A stretch of DNA of 64,000 nt from PMNU01 sp035480575 (GCA_035480575.1 DATIHR010000023.1:80169-144168), one strand, 5' to 3'. Shown: positions 1-8,196, counted from the stretch's first letter. Notes: generated from the letters alone by a model not told the origin. Numbers and translations are program-made.

Positions 1-2215
1 AGCGAGACAAGGTTTGCATAGATTGTCGTATCTGGCTGTCATGGCCACCTACAAGGGCAGGCACGCTAGTCCGTTCGATGCCGTTGAGCATAGTGCTATC
101 GGCGAGTGTTTGCCACTGCAAATTGGCGGCTTGTTGCGGCGTCATTGGGCCAGCTTCGGCAACCCGTTGGCGCGCCGCTTGCCAAGCTGCATTGTTACGG
201 CCGTACGATATCCACTCGGTACCGCCAAGGTCAGCTCGTCCGCTGCTTCGGGCAAAGAATGCAGCTTCGTGACCCAGACTGCCATACTCGGACTCGTTAC
301 GAGATAAATTCCGTACGGCTTGATCCATAAACTCTACATTGCCTGCCGATATACCACGGCCTTTGTTCTTAAGCGCGGTGCGGAGGGCGGTCATTGCGTT
401 GGTGCGGTTAACGCCCACAGATTGGGCTGCGGCAATTGCCGCCTGACCTTCCGGACTATCTGGGTTAATACCTGCAGTCTGCGCCGACTGGCGCAATGCC
501 GCCATTGTATTAACGCCACCGCTGCCAGCTAAGACCGCATTAGCCTGATCGTTATTGGCAAGCGCTTTTAGCAGCGGGCTGCCCTCTGCTTGGTCCCGGT
601 TGACGTTGTCCATAAGTGTTAACCCCGCCTCGCGCCGTGCCCGTGCTTGTGCGCCCCGGGCCAGGAACGCAGTGCTCATGCCTCCTTTACCGCTGGTGGC
701 ATTAATATTTTTCGACAACCCAACCCGGCGGCCGACACTATTGAACCTTCTGCCAATGGCGCTATTTTCGTTCATAAGGGCACCCGTTTGCCATAGAGCA
801 TTACGCCCTTTGTATTGCTTATTGGCGTAGTTTTTGAGGTTACCGCGTACTTTGTTCGTAACCTGGCCGGTGACGTTGCCAAGCTGGCCCCATACGCCGT
901 CTACCTTGCGGATAATGACAATAACCAGACCGTAGCCAGAAACGACAATAGTAATGGCTACGAGTGCTCCGGTTCGGCCACCGCCAATGTACGTTATAAG
1001 GGCAGCGACGTGCGTGATGGTCAGCCAGGCCGCGACGGCCGGCACTGAAAGAAGAATGGTAATGGTGACCGTTTTACCGATTGTAGCAATCTTTTTTAAA
1101 GGCTCGAACGCATTGAAAGCAAAATAGAGTGGCGATGTGATAATAAGCAACGTGGCAATAGTGTTGCGAGTAATAAGAACAATCCAGGTAGTTAGCACAA
1201 CAATTGCGCCCGACACGATTAATGCGCCAATAACACCAGGTCCAGCAATAGCCAAGGTGGCCGCGCCAACGCCCGCGCCAACAAGCAATAACGCGCCAAT
1301 AAGAGCACTTAACGTTATGTCCCCTGCTTGGGTGCCAATGTCCGCTTTAAGGCCCGAAAACGGCGCTTTAATAACTTCTTGCGCGGCAGATGCCCCGGCA
1401 TTACTCATGTTGAATAAAAATTCCATTAGGCGCCACGACAACGCAATAAGCCCGATTGCCAGTACCACTTTTGGCAGCATTTTACGGAACGTATAGGCGT
1501 CGATAAAGGTAAGGTTAAGCACCTGCGATACGACCATAACAAGACTGAATATTATGATAAATGCGTAGGCTATATTCCTGAATGCCGACCACGCGGTAAA
1601 ATACGCAGCCGAGCTAGTTGCCTCGGGGGTACCTGTGCTACCGCTCGTGTTAAAGATTTGTTCGGTACGAATAAGCAGCAGGTCTATAATGGCTGCATCT
1701 AGCTTTTCTGTCATGTCGGATGCGCCATTTATAAGGGGGCACATCCAATAGTTAAGCTCCAGCCAACTTTCCGGGCGATCGCAAAGCGTGTCGTCCTCGG
1801 CGGCTCTTGGGCCACCGTTGCTACCTGCACCGGCAAGTGTTACGTTGGTGGGGTTGCCGATAGTTATGGGGCCGTTCAGGAATCCCGCTGCGCAGTCGCC
1901 CGTAGTGGCAATAGTACCTTTGTAGGTGTTATCGGCTTGTTTTGTGAGCCCGGTGATTGCCCAGTTGAGCACACAGCTTTCGGCACCCTGGTATACATGC
2001 CGTAGTGTAAACGAGCCGTCGCTTTGGTGTGCGAACTTGACTGTACCTATATCGGAGAATTCCCCGCCACTGGCAGTAATAGTGTTGGCATCGGTAACAG
2101 TAAATGTTTCGCCAGCTGCATAGGCGGTTTTTGCTGTAAATGAAAAGACACCAACTACTAATAATACAGCTGCCATGCTTACTAATACGAGCCGCGAAGC
2201 CAAAGCCTTATGCAT
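1..2215 (-). CDS. VirB6/TrbL-like polytopic membrane protein (3' end outside window)
   Basis: Reading the reverse strand from the ATG at 2215 gives an uninterrupted frame of more than 735 codons that runs off the left edge. It starts with a signal peptide (Lys/Arg near the start, hydrophobic core, A-Y-A cleavage site at residues 31-33), then an exported domain with several Cys to about residue 150. About seven hydrophobic segments follow, and then a soluble Ala/Gln/Asn-rich tail of roughly 300 residues. This order resembles VirB6/TrbL-type channel proteins of type IV secretion systems. It is divergent from six pilin-like genes, which supports that role. No catalytic motif is visible, and the family assignment rests on architecture and context. 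The start lies at a signal peptide, with a purine-rich leader ahead of it. Confidence 0.8.
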   Translation of the reverse strand, partial: MHKALASRLVLVSMAAVLLVVGVFSFTAKTAYAAGETFTVTDANTITASGGEFSDIGTVKFAHQSDGSFTLRHVYQGAESCVLNWAITGLTKQADNTYKGTIATTGDCAAGFLNGPITIGNPTNVTLAGAGSNGGPRAAEDDTLCDRPESWLELNYWMCPLINGASDMTEKLDAAIIDLLLIRTEQIFNTSGSTGTPEATSSAAYFTAWSAFRNIAYAFIIIFSLVMVVSQVLNLTFIDAYTFRKMLPKVVLAIGLIALSWRLMEFLFNMSNAGASAAQEVIKAPFSGLKADIGTQAGDITLSALIGALLLVGAGVGAATLAIAGPGVIGALIVSGAIVVLTTWIVLITRNTIATLLIITSPLYFAFNAFEPLKKIATIGKTVTITILLSVPAVAAWLTITHVAALITYIGGGRTGALVAITIVVSGYGLVIVIIRKVDGVWGQLGNVTGQVTNKVRGNLKNYANKQYKGRNALWQTGALMNENSAIGRRFNSVGRRVGLSKNINATSGKGGMSTAFLARGAQARARREAGLTLMDNVNRDQAEGSPLLKALANNDQANAVLAGSGGVNTMAALRQSAQTAGINPDSPEGQAAIAAAQSVGVNRTNAMTALRTALKNKGRGISAGNVEFMDQAVRNLSRNESEYGSLGHEAAFFARSSGRADLGGTEWISYGRNNAAWQAARQRVAEAGPMTPQQAANLQWQTLADSTMLNGIERTSVPALVGGHDSQIRQSMQTLSR

Positions 2216-2316
2216 AGTAGTGCCCTGTTCCTGACGTTGTCATTTTTTATATTGTAGCACAGCAGACATGCGGCGCCAGGTGCTTGGCAGGCCTTTATAT
2301 TTTGCATAGGTACGAC

Positions 2317-2322
2317 TATAAT
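2317..2322 (+). promoter_or_regulatory. -10 box of the pilin cluster
   Basis: TATAAT ends 9 nt before the ATG at 2332. No Shine-Dalgarno sequence lies between them, so the transcript would be nearly leaderless. Confidence 0.55.
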
Positions 2323-2331
2323 TAAGGCCAA

Positions 2332-2742
2332 ATGAACGCAGTTAAGCAGATTGTCTTGAGTGTGGCGGCGCTTATAGCTTTCGCTGGTTTAGTATCGCTT
2401 GCTATGCCGGCTACGCCAGCTTTCGCAGCCCTCCCCCCTGCGCCGAGCGGTCCGACCCCCGCGCCGGCTACGGGGCCGCAGGTATGTAGTAACGGGACGG
2501 GGGCGTGTGCCACCTTTATTCAAAAATACATAAATCCTTTTATTAAATTATTGACTGCCATTGTTGGCGTCGGTGCTGCTTTATCAATTATTATTGCCGG
2601 CATACAGTACTCTCAATCGGCCGATGACCCGTCTGCAGTGTCGAAGGCAAAAATGAGAATAGTACAGACACTTATAGGCGTGCTGGGTTACTTGTTCTTG
2701 TTTGCGTTTCTTAATTACGTTGTTCCTGGTGGGCTCATATAA
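2332..2742 (+). CDS. Type IV secretion pilin-like protein 1
   Basis: 136 residues. An N-terminal signal peptide ends near A-F-A (residues 30-32). A Pro-rich linker with two Cys follows, then two transmembrane helices separated by a short polar loop (A-D-D-P-S-A-V-S-K-A-K). This two-helix layout, with a small-residue first helix and a loop ending in K-A-K before the second helix, is that of the short T4SS pilin/TrbC-VirB2-like family. It is the first of six tandem relatives. Its stop overlaps the next start by one base (TAATG), implying translational coupling. The protein is probably processed and inserted in the membrane as a pilus or surface subunit. Confidence 0.75.
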   Translation: MNAVKQIVLSVAALIAFAGLVSLAMPATPAFAALPPAPSGPTPAPATGPQVCSNGTGACATFIQKYINPFIKLLTAIVGVGAALSIIIAGIQYSQSADDPSAVSKAKMRIVQTLIGVLGYLFLFAFLNYVVPGGLI

Positions 2743-3122
2743 TGCAGGGACTGTTTATGCTTTTCGCGGCGACTGGTTGCGACCAACATGAATTTTTTGG
2801 CTTGCCTACCTGGTACAAATATTTGGTTGCTGCCGGCAAAATGGCGCCTGATCCCGGTGGTGGTTGCTCATTTGTTGCCGGGGTCAGCCCGCCGGACTTC
2901 GCCCTTGTAGGGCTTGCGTTGGTTGATATTGCGCTGCGACTGGCAGGTCTTATTGCTGTCGCCTATGTTATATGGGGTGGCATACAGTATGTGACCAGCC
3001 AGGGCGAGCCCGACCGTGCCACGCGCGCTCGCGGTACAATTGTTAACGCGCTCATTGGCCTTACTATTGCTTTAATCGCAACTGGCCTTGTGTCGTTTGT
3101 AGGAACGCAGGTTGGGAAATAA
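2742..3122 (+). CDS. Type IV secretion pilin-like protein 2
   Basis: 126 residues. It shares the two-helix core of its neighbours: a first helix rich in Ala/Val/Ile, the sequence W-G-G-I-Q-Y-V-T-S-Q-G-E-P, a basic loop (R-A-T-R-A-R-G-T-I) and a second helix. The N-terminus is different. It has no clear signal peptide but carries two Cys and a short amphipathic stretch before the core, so it may use an internal signal anchor. It overlaps the preceding gene by one base. It is the most diverged of the six paralogues and could be a minor or initiating subunit; that role is a guess. Confidence 0.7.
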   Translation: MQGLFMLFAATGCDQHEFFGLPTWYKYLVAAGKMAPDPGGGCSFVAGVSPPDFALVGLALVDIALRLAGLIAVAYVIWGGIQYVTSQGEPDRATRARGTIVNALIGLTIALIATGLVSFVGTQVGK

Positions 3123-3129
3123 CCAAAGT

Positions 3130-3429
3130 ATGACTCATACAATTTTTGCGCATCTTCAGCTTCTCGCCCAAAGCATTGATATTACCGACTTGCCTAAGCC
3201 GGCTGCCGATAGTGACCGCCTAGCCCTTATATTTAACATTGTGCTTACCTTTATGGGGGCGACCGGACTGTTAATAGTAACACTAGCCGGTGTACGTTAT
3301 ATGACGTCGCGTGGCAACCCGCAGGCTGCAGCCAAGGCTAAGGATGCTATTTTGTTTACGCTTATCGGCCTGGTTATTATTGCCATGGGGTTTGTGATTG
3401 TTAACTTTGTCGTTACGAGGATTGGTTAG
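3130..3429 (+). CDS. Type IV secretion pilin-like protein 3
   Basis: 99 residues from the ATG at 3130. A TTG six codons earlier is in frame but overlaps the previous gene more and adds a polar tail, so the ATG is preferred. A short N-terminus replaces a typical signal peptide. The core has two helices flanking the loop Y-M-T-S-R-G-N-P-Q-A-A-A-K-A-K-D-A, close to the consensus of its neighbours (Y-I-T-S-x-G-D-x-x-x-x-x-x-A-K-x-T-I). It is tightly packed between pilin-like genes 2 and 4 on the same strand and is probably co-transcribed with them. Confidence 0.68.
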   Translation: MTHTIFAHLQLLAQSIDITDLPKPAADSDRLALIFNIVLTFMGATGLLIVTLAGVRYMTSRGNPQAAAKAKDAILFTLIGLVIIAMGFVIVNFVVTRIG

Positions 3430-3437
3430 CGGCTGTT

Positions 3438-3836
3438 ATGGCAAATGTGTATCGATATTCCCGCAAGTTTGCCCTGCTCGCAGTCCTAGGCGTCGCGACG
3501 CTTGCAGTTGCCTGGAGTATACAGCTTGGCACTGCGCATGCAGAAGATTTATTTAAGCAAGCGTGTAGTGGCGGAGGCAGCGGCGCAGCAGCATGTTCAG
3601 CGAATGGTAGTGATGTCGTGACGGCGACCATTGGCAAAATAACCAACCTTGTAATGTATGTGTCGGGTTTTATCGCCATCATTACAATAATGATCGGCGG
3701 GTATATGTATATTACGGCAAACGGCGATGCCAGCAAGATTAGCGAAGCCAAAAACACTATTATTTTTACCATTATAGGTCTGATTGTGGTTGTGTTTGCA
3801 CGGTTCATCATTTTATTTGTAATAAGCAGGATATAA
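3438..3836 (+). CDS. Type IV secretion pilin-like protein 4
   Basis: 132 residues. It has a signal peptide ending near A-H-A, then a Cys-x9-Cys-containing mature N-terminus rich in Gly/Ser/Ala. Two transmembrane helices follow, with the diagnostic loop G-G-Y-M-Y-I-T-A-N-G-D-A-S-K-I-S-E-A-K-N-T-I. The processed protein would be about 100 residues, with both Cys outside the membrane, probably disulfide-bonded. The gap to the previous gene is 8 bp, so it belongs to the same operon. Confidence 0.72.
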   Translation: MANVYRYSRKFALLAVLGVATLAVAWSIQLGTAHAEDLFKQACSGGGSGAAACSANGSDVVTATIGKITNLVMYVSGFIAIITIMIGGYMYITANGDASKISEAKNTIIFTIIGLIVVVFARFIILFVISRI

Positions 3837-3845
3837 AATGGGGTC

Positions 3846-4235
3846 ATGATGAAAAAAATACTCTACACAACACTAACATTACTTTCATTGGTCGTCGGTG
3901 CGTCGTTCGTACAACCGGCTCCCGCCATGGCGGCGGCGACAACGCCCAAAGATCAAATCTGTGCCGGCGTTAATGTCGCTGCTGGCGGAAAGGATTGTAG
4001 TGGCGGCGACGCCCAGATAAACAACATCGTCAAGGTGATCATAACGGTCTTTTCTATTGTCGTTGGCGTTACGGCCGTAATTATGATTATGGTTGGCGGC
4101 TTTAAGTACATTACCTCGGCTGGCGATGCAGGTGCGATAAGTAGCGCCAAAAAGACGATTGTCTATGCCATTGTGGGCTTGGTGGTCGTGGCCTTTGCAC
4201 AGGCTATCGTTATGTTTGTGCTCAACAAGATCTAA
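3846..4235 (+). CDS. Type IV secretion pilin-like protein 5
   Basis: 129 residues from the first of two adjacent ATG codons (the second, at 3849, gives M-K-K-I and may be the true start). A signal peptide ends near A-M-A-A. The mature N-terminus has two Cys (I-C-A-G and D-C-S-G-G), followed by two helices around G-G-F-K-Y-I-T-S-A-G-D-A-G-A-I-S-S-A-K-K-T-I. The core is almost identical to paralogue 6, pointing to a recent duplication. It is the last gene of the tightly packed part of the cluster; 75 bp separate it from paralogue 6. Confidence 0.75.
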   Translation: MMKKILYTTLTLLSLVVGASFVQPAPAMAAATTPKDQICAGVNVAAGGKDCSGGDAQINNIVKVIITVFSIVVGVTAVIMIMVGGFKYITSAGDAGAISSAKKTIVYAIVGLVVVAFAQAIVMFVLNKI

Positions 4236-4310
4236 GACCCGATTACAGTTGTGTCGGCCCGTACCGTTGTGCTATAAAATAAGCAAAAGCGCTTTAAGAA
4301 AGGAAACAAT

Positions 4311-4751
4311 ATGTTCTCATTGCTTCGCAAAAAATTAGCCACCATTGGGGTGAGTTTGGGTCTGGCATTAGTGCCTATGGCTGTGCCACTCGTTGTGTCT
4401 GCACAAACCCCACCCGCTACTACCGACCCCATTAATTCAAACTTGGAATGTGGTTCTACACTGTCGGTCGAGGCAGGTGGTGACTGTTCCGGTGATGTAA
4501 GTACTGGTTCTGGCCGTATCCAGAACATTGTTACAACCATTGTTAACATCTTTTCGATTGTTGTTGGTATCGTTGCCGTTATCATGATTATCGTTGGCGG
4601 CTTTAAGTACATTACCTCTGGCGGTGACTCGGGCAACATTACAAGCGCTAAGAACACTATTGTGTACGCTGTTATTGGATTGGTAATTGTGGCTCTTGCG
4701 CAGTTTATTGTCCAGTTTGTACTAACACGCGTAAACAACAACGCGGCGTAA
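4311..4751 (+). CDS. Type IV secretion pilin-like protein 6
   Basis: 146 residues. It has a signal peptide with a Leu/Val core ending near V-S-A-Q, a mature N-terminus with two Cys (L-E-C-G and D-C-S-G), and two helices around G-G-F-K-Y-I-T-S-G-G-D-S-G-N-I-T-S-A-K-N-T-I. Unlike paralogues 1-5 it has its own promoter-like TATAAA (4274-4279) and a good ribosome binding site (AGAAAGGAAA) 4 bp before the ATG. It is followed by a strong terminator. The independent signals suggest it is expressed at a different, perhaps higher, level and may be the major pilin. Confidence 0.75.
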   Translation: MFSLLRKKLATIGVSLGLALVPMAVPLVVSAQTPPATTDPINSNLECGSTLSVEAGGDCSGDVSTGSGRIQNIVTTIVNIFSIVVGIVAVIMIIVGGFKYITSGGDSGNITSAKNTIVYAVIGLVIVALAQFIVQFVLTRVNNNAA

Positions 4752-4771
4752 AGTTTTTCGCAGCACGCACC

Positions 4772-4803
4772 AAAAGAGCCCAAAATATTTGGGCTCTTTT
4801 TCT
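4772..4803 (+). terminator. Rho-independent terminator of the pilin cluster
   Basis: The AAAAGAGCCC / GGGCTCTTTT stem closes on a short A/T loop and runs into a T tract. Confidence 0.85.
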
Positions 4804-4928
4804 TGTGCACACTGCGACGCCGCTAGGTCCGGTGCTCGTTCGCCGTACCTTAGTACGGTTCACTCCGCTCCTCCCTATCGACGCCACATTGCACACAAGT
4901 GCGTGCTGCTACATGTCTGGGCAATCAA

Positions 4929-4955
4929 AAACCCTCCATCTACAACGGAGGGTTT
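4929..4955 (-). terminator. Terminator of the hsp20 gene
   Basis: On the minus strand AAACCCTCC pairs with GGAGGGTTT across a 9-nt loop and runs into TTTTTG. It lies just after the Hsp20 stop codon. Confidence 0.75.
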
Positions 4956-4970
4956 CATTGATTAAAGTCT

Positions 4971-5459
4971 TTAGAGGACTTGGATTTTTTTGACGGTGTC
5001 TTGTTTGACTTTGGCGAAGCTGATTGTTAGGACGCCGTCTTTTAGCATGGCTTCGATTTCTTCTTCTTTGACTGGAACTGGTAGCGCGATGCTTCGCGAG
5101 AATTCGCCCCAATAACATTCCTGGACAAAGTAATTCTCTACATCATCTTCGTTACCGGCAGATAGTGTACCGCGGATACTTAATGTGTTGTCAGAAATAC
5201 TTACATCGAGGTCGCTTTTATTGACCCCGGCAGTTCGTGCCTTAACCACTAATTTTTCTCTAGTCTCGTAGACATCAACGGCCAACTGCCCTGGTAAGTC
5301 TTCGCTTTCATCCCAGTCGTCGCTTGCGGCTGCCTGGTTGGGACTAGCGGCAGGCTCGACAGGTTGTGCTGCAACGGTATCATCGTCGCCCAAAAACGCA
5401 GCGGTCAGCTCATCCTCTTCCATCAGTAGGTCGTCGTCGCCACTCGTGCGTCGCGCCAT
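4971..5459 (-). CDS. Hsp20/alpha-crystallin family small heat-shock protein
   Basis: 162 residues. Residues 1-55 are acidic and disordered (Asp/Glu/Ala/Pro). Residues 56-162 form an alpha-crystallin domain: the start L-A-V-D-V-Y-E-T-R-E-K-L-V-V-K-A, a middle S-I-S-D-N-T-L-S-I-R-G, and the conserved end D-G-V-L-T-I-S-F-A-K near residue 145. Such proteins hold unfolding clients for refolding by other chaperones. The unusually acidic N-terminus replaces the hydrophobic arm often found in the family. A GGAGGG ribosome binding site lies 8 bp before the start, so this is a leadered gene. Confidence 0.9.
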   Translation of the reverse strand: MARRTSGDDDLLMEEDELTAAFLGDDDTVAAQPVEPAASPNQAAASDDWDESEDLPGQLAVDVYETREKLVVKARTAGVNKSDLDVSISDNTLSIRGTLSAGNEDDVENYFVQECYWGEFSRSIALPVPVKEEEIEAMLKDGVLTISFAKVKQDTVKKIQVL

Positions 5460-5585
5460 AGTTGTTACCCTCCACGTGGTTAATTGTTCGGTGTTTCTAG
5501 CTGTTTGTCTTAATGCTAGTATAGCTTAGGTAATAAATGTCTTGCAACCGCAAACAGAGATATTTACAACAGTAGGAATTACAAC

Positions 5586-6248
5586 ATGTGGTTTGCCGAA
5601 CGATTACTTGCGCTAATAGCACCGCACACCTGCCGAGGCTGCGCAGTAGAGGGCTCTGTGCTATGTGGCGCCTGTGCTATCGCCTTGCCGCCCGTTGCTT
5701 CCCGATGTTATCGCTGCCAGCGTGTGTCTAGAGCGTTTCGTACATGCAAGGCGTGCCGTAGTGGTGGACTCTACGCAGTGCAGCCGTTTACAGCCTACAC
5801 GGCGATTCCTAAAGCCGTGCTGCATGCCCTGAAGTTTGAACGGGCGGATGCTGCGGCTATTGACGTGGCGCGAGCAATGGCATTGCGCGGTTTAGTGTCT
5901 AACGATGTAGTCATTACGCATATACCAACGGTGCCAGCCCGCGTGCGGCTGCGTGGCTATGACCAGGCGGCACTTATTGCACGCGAGCTGGCCCGCGTGA
6001 CAGGGGCGGCCTACACTCCCCTGCTTGCCCGGACTGGCGGCGGTCGCCAGGTGGGCCAAACAAGGGCCGTACGCCGCGCACAAATGCAACAGGCGTTTCG
6101 GCCGCTACGTCCGCATGTTGTGCAAAATAAGCATGTTTTGTTAATTGATGACGTTCTTACAACGGGAGCGACGTGCGAGGCTGCAGCACGGGTATTACGC
6201 GAGGCAGGTGCTAAGCGTGTTAGTGCACTAGTGTTCGCTGTGGCATGA
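5586..6248 (+). CDS. ComF family phosphoribosyltransferase-like protein
   Basis: 220 residues, the usual size for ComF. The N-terminal third has a zinc-ribbon pattern (C-R-G-C, C-G-A-C, C-Y-R-C, C-K-A-C). The C-terminal domain is a type I phosphoribosyltransferase fold with the PRPP-binding loop V-L-L-I-D-D-V-L-T-T-G-A-T near residues 182-194. The R-x-R-G-Y-(D/N)-Q-A motif is also present (R-L-R-G-Y-D-Q-A). ComF is needed for uptake of transforming DNA in competent bacteria. The pilin cluster is nearby, but no ComEC or ComEA is in the window. The gene ends in TGA, immediately before a tRNA-Ser gene. Confidence 0.9.
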   Translation: MWFAERLLALIAPHTCRGCAVEGSVLCGACAIALPPVASRCYRCQRVSRAFRTCKACRSGGLYAVQPFTAYTAIPKAVLHALKFERADAAAIDVARAMALRGLVSNDVVITHIPTVPARVRLRGYDQAALIARELARVTGAAYTPLLARTGGGRQVGQTRAVRRAQMQQAFRPLRPHVVQNKHVLLIDDVLTTGATCEAAARVLREAGAKRVSALVFAVA

Positions 6249-6265
6249 TATAATCATCTCTGTTA

Positions 6266-6353
6266 GGAAGGGTGGCCGAGTGGTCGATGGCAACGGTCTT
6301 GAAAACCGTCGTAGGGCAACTTACCGTGGGTTCGAATCCCACCCCTTCCGCCA
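6266..6353 (+). tRNA. tRNA-Ser (anticodon UGA)
   Basis: A 7-bp acceptor stem GGAAGGG/CCCTTCC, an anticodon loop reading TGA, a long variable arm and the T-loop TTCGAAT are all present. G is the discriminator base and CCA is encoded. It starts 18 bp after comF. Confidence 0.95.
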
Positions 6354-6389
6354 AAAAAGAACGGTCGCCAACGGTGGCCTTTCTTTTTT
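6353..6389 (+). terminator. Terminator-like hairpin after tRNA-Ser(UGA)
   Basis: An A-run with GAACGG pairs imperfectly with CCTTTC plus a T-run, closing over GCCA/TGGC. Some mismatches reduce confidence. Confidence 0.55.
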
Positions 6390-6436
6390 GGTTGAATGGG
6401 CTGGGTTTGGGCCCACAGTGCGGCTGCGCAGCAGAC

Positions 6437-6461
6437 GCGTACCGTGGGTTCGTTGGAGCAA
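6437..6461 (+). repeat. tRNA-Ser flank repeat, copy 1 (contains a T-arm copy)
   Basis: It contains ACCGTGGGTTCG, identical to the T-arm half of the tRNA-Ser(UGA) gene about 110 bp upstream. It is followed by TTGGA, shared with the copy downstream of tRNA-Ser(CGA). Confidence 0.6.
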
Positions 6462-6586
6462 CCCCACGCGCAGGTACTTGTACCGAGCATGGGGCTGCGG
6501 ATAAAGCGCGTAGCGCGCTATCCCTCCCTTACTCAAATTCCACTCGCCAACAGAGGCCAAGTATAGTACAATACGCTGGTCAACCC

Positions 6587-6679
6587 GGAGAGGTACCCAA
6601 GTGGCTGAAGGGGTCGGTTTGCTAAATCGATAGGGGGGCGCAAGTCCCCGCGAGGGTTCGAATCCCTCCCTCTCCGCCA
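6587..6679 (+). tRNA. tRNA-Ser (anticodon GCU)
   Basis: The acceptor stem is GGAGAGG/CCTCTCC, the anticodon loop reads GCT and there is a long variable arm with a GGGG/CCCC stem. The T-loop is TTCGAAT and CCA is encoded. Confidence 0.95.
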
Positions 6680-6728
6680 AACTAAAAACAGGTGTCAATG
6701 CCGTAGGCAAGATACCTGTTTTTAGTTT
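6679..6728 (+). terminator. Terminator after tRNA-Ser(GCU)
   Basis: AAACTAAAAACAGGT pairs with ACCTGTTTTTAGTTT. The stem is symmetrical enough to work in both directions. Confidence 0.75.
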
Positions 6729-6811
6729 GGGCATAGTGTGCTGGGATTCGAACGGACAGGCCACGTCGGCCTGTCCCGCCCCGAAGCCCCCGCGGGAACG
6801 TAGTGACCAGG

Positions 6812-6839
6812 GGGTCGAGCGAAGCAAGCGGTGAATCCC
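6812..6839 (+). repeat. tRNA-Ser 3'-flank repeat, element A
   Basis: The 28-bp motif beginning GGGTCGAGCGAAGCAAG and ending GGTGAATCCC recurs with few mismatches in the same orientation downstream of the minus-strand tRNA-Ser(CGA) gene (8219-8246). Confidence 0.65.
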
Positions 6840-6889
6840 CCTCAAAAGCTTTCTGCTTATCCTCCTCACGTTGTACAATAAGTCTACAC

Positions 6890-7525
6890 ATGGATGCCCC
6901 TAATCAATCTGACCAGTCCAGTAAGCCCTCCGAGCAGCCGCAAACGGCGCCGCAACAGCCCTCGGAACCGGAGGCGCAATGGCAGTATAATCCAAGCAGC
7001 AATCAGGGCGGATTTGTGTCCGATAGTGCTGGATCGACCGCGGCCGAGCACGCTGCCCTTACCCCGGGCGAGTCAGTCGAGTGGACGGCGCCGGAGTTTA
7101 TCGCACACCATCATGGTTTTGGTTGGTATGCTGGCTTTGCCGGTATTACGCTTGTACTCGTACTCCTGGTGTACCTAGTGACGCGTGACCGTGTTTCGGT
7201 GGCCGCTATATTGGTACTAGTCGTTATTGTTGCTGTAGGTATCGCGCGCCCGCCACGAGACGTGGAATATCAACTCGACAGTCGTGGTCTCGCTGTGGGC
7301 AAAAAGACATACACGTATCACCAATTCAAAGCGTTCAGTTTGCTTGACGAGGATGCGCTTACGAGCATAACCTTGGAGCCGCTTAATCGTTTTATGTTGC
7401 CAATTAATATTTATTTTCCACCCGAAGCCGAAGAGAAAATAATTGCTGTTTTATCGTCTCGTCTTCCCCTGCAACCAGCTAGCCAGGATTTTTTCGATTC
7501 GCTTATGCGTCGCGTCCACTTGTAA
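6890..7525 (+). CDS. Membrane protein with disordered N-terminus, function unknown
   Basis: 211 residues from the ATG at 6890, preceded by TACAAT 10 nt upstream. Residues 1-70 are rich in Pro/Gln/Ser/Glu. A W-x-A-P-E-F-I motif leads into two closely spaced transmembrane helices (about residues 85-120). The C-terminal cytoplasmic domain of about 90 residues looks like a PH-type beta domain, with D-S-R-G-L-A-V-G-K-K-T-Y-T-Y. I do not recognise a named family. A longer frame starting at 6803 would read through the tRNA-flank repeat and is not credible. Confidence 0.75.
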   Translation: MDAPNQSDQSSKPSEQPQTAPQQPSEPEAQWQYNPSSNQGGFVSDSAGSTAAEHAALTPGESVEWTAPEFIAHHHGFGWYAGFAGITLVLVLLVYLVTRDRVSVAAILVLVVIVAVGIARPPRDVEYQLDSRGLAVGKKTYTYHQFKAFSLLDEDALTSITLEPLNRFMLPINIYFPPEAEEKIIAVLSSRLPLQPASQDFFDSLMRRVHL

Positions 7526-7554
7526 GTATGGCGTATAGCTTATAGAGAAGTCGT

Positions 7555-8196
7555 ATGCCTAAACAACAAACTCGCTACATTACATCACGCCTGCGGTTAC
7601 TGGTGAGCATAGGCTTTGGCCTTGCTGCCGGCTTGAGTTTTGCTTTTGTCGGCCTTGCCAAGTACGGGCTACTGGCAGCCTGGGATGCGGCAGCACTTAC
7701 CTATGCGGCATCGGTGTTTTTGGGCGTACGATCGTTCGATAGCGAAACCACTAAAACACATGCCTTGCGCGAAAATCCCGGCAGAGTTGCGAGCGATGGC
7801 ATTCTGTTAGTCGCCAGCCTGGCGAGCTTGTTTGCAGTGGGTGTGTTGATTGCACAATCGGCGCATGCTGCTCCACTGGAACGGACTGTTGCGATTGCCT
7901 TGGGGCTGGTGAGCGTGGTGGTGTCATGGAGTAATGTCCATACTACTTTTATGCTCGAATACGCCCGGCAATACTACGGCGAGCCCGAAGGTGGTATATC
8001 GTTTGGGCATGCGCCCAGTTATGCCGATTTTGCGTACCTGGCCTTTACTGTCGGCATGACGTTCCAGGTGTCGGATACGGCTATTACCCATCGCTCCATA
8101 CGCAGCACAGTGCTAAAGCATGCGTTGCTTTCATATGTGTTTGGCACGGCGATCATCGCTGCGACCATCAATTTTTTGGCTGGGCTGAGTAAATAA
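7555..8196 (+). CDS. DUF1345 family membrane protein
   Basis: 213 residues with about five hydrophobic segments. The pattern W-S-N-V-H-T-T-F-M-L-E-Y-A-R-x-Y-Y near residues 127-143 and the following D-F-A-Y-L-A-F-T-V-G-M-T-F-Q-V-S-D are characteristic of the DUF1345 family. The biochemical function of that family is not established. The gene lies 29 bp after the previous membrane protein and probably shares its transcript. AGAGAAG precedes the ATG. Confidence 0.85.
   Translation: MPKQQTRYITSRLRLLVSIGFGLAAGLSFAFVGLAKYGLLAAWDAAALTYAASVFLGVRSFDSETTKTHALRENPGRVASDGILLVASLASLFAVGVLIAQSAHAAPLERTVAIALGLVSVVVSWSNVHTTFMLEYARQYYGEPEGGISFGHAPSYADFAYLAFTVGMTFQVSDTAITHRSIRSTVLKHALLSYVFGTAIIAATINFLAGLSK

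Noticed and set aside
6321..6878. 185-codon minus-strand ORF across the tRNA-Ser genes
   Set aside because: It runs through two tRNA genes, a terminator and the flank repeats. Its protein-like look comes from translating tRNA sequence.
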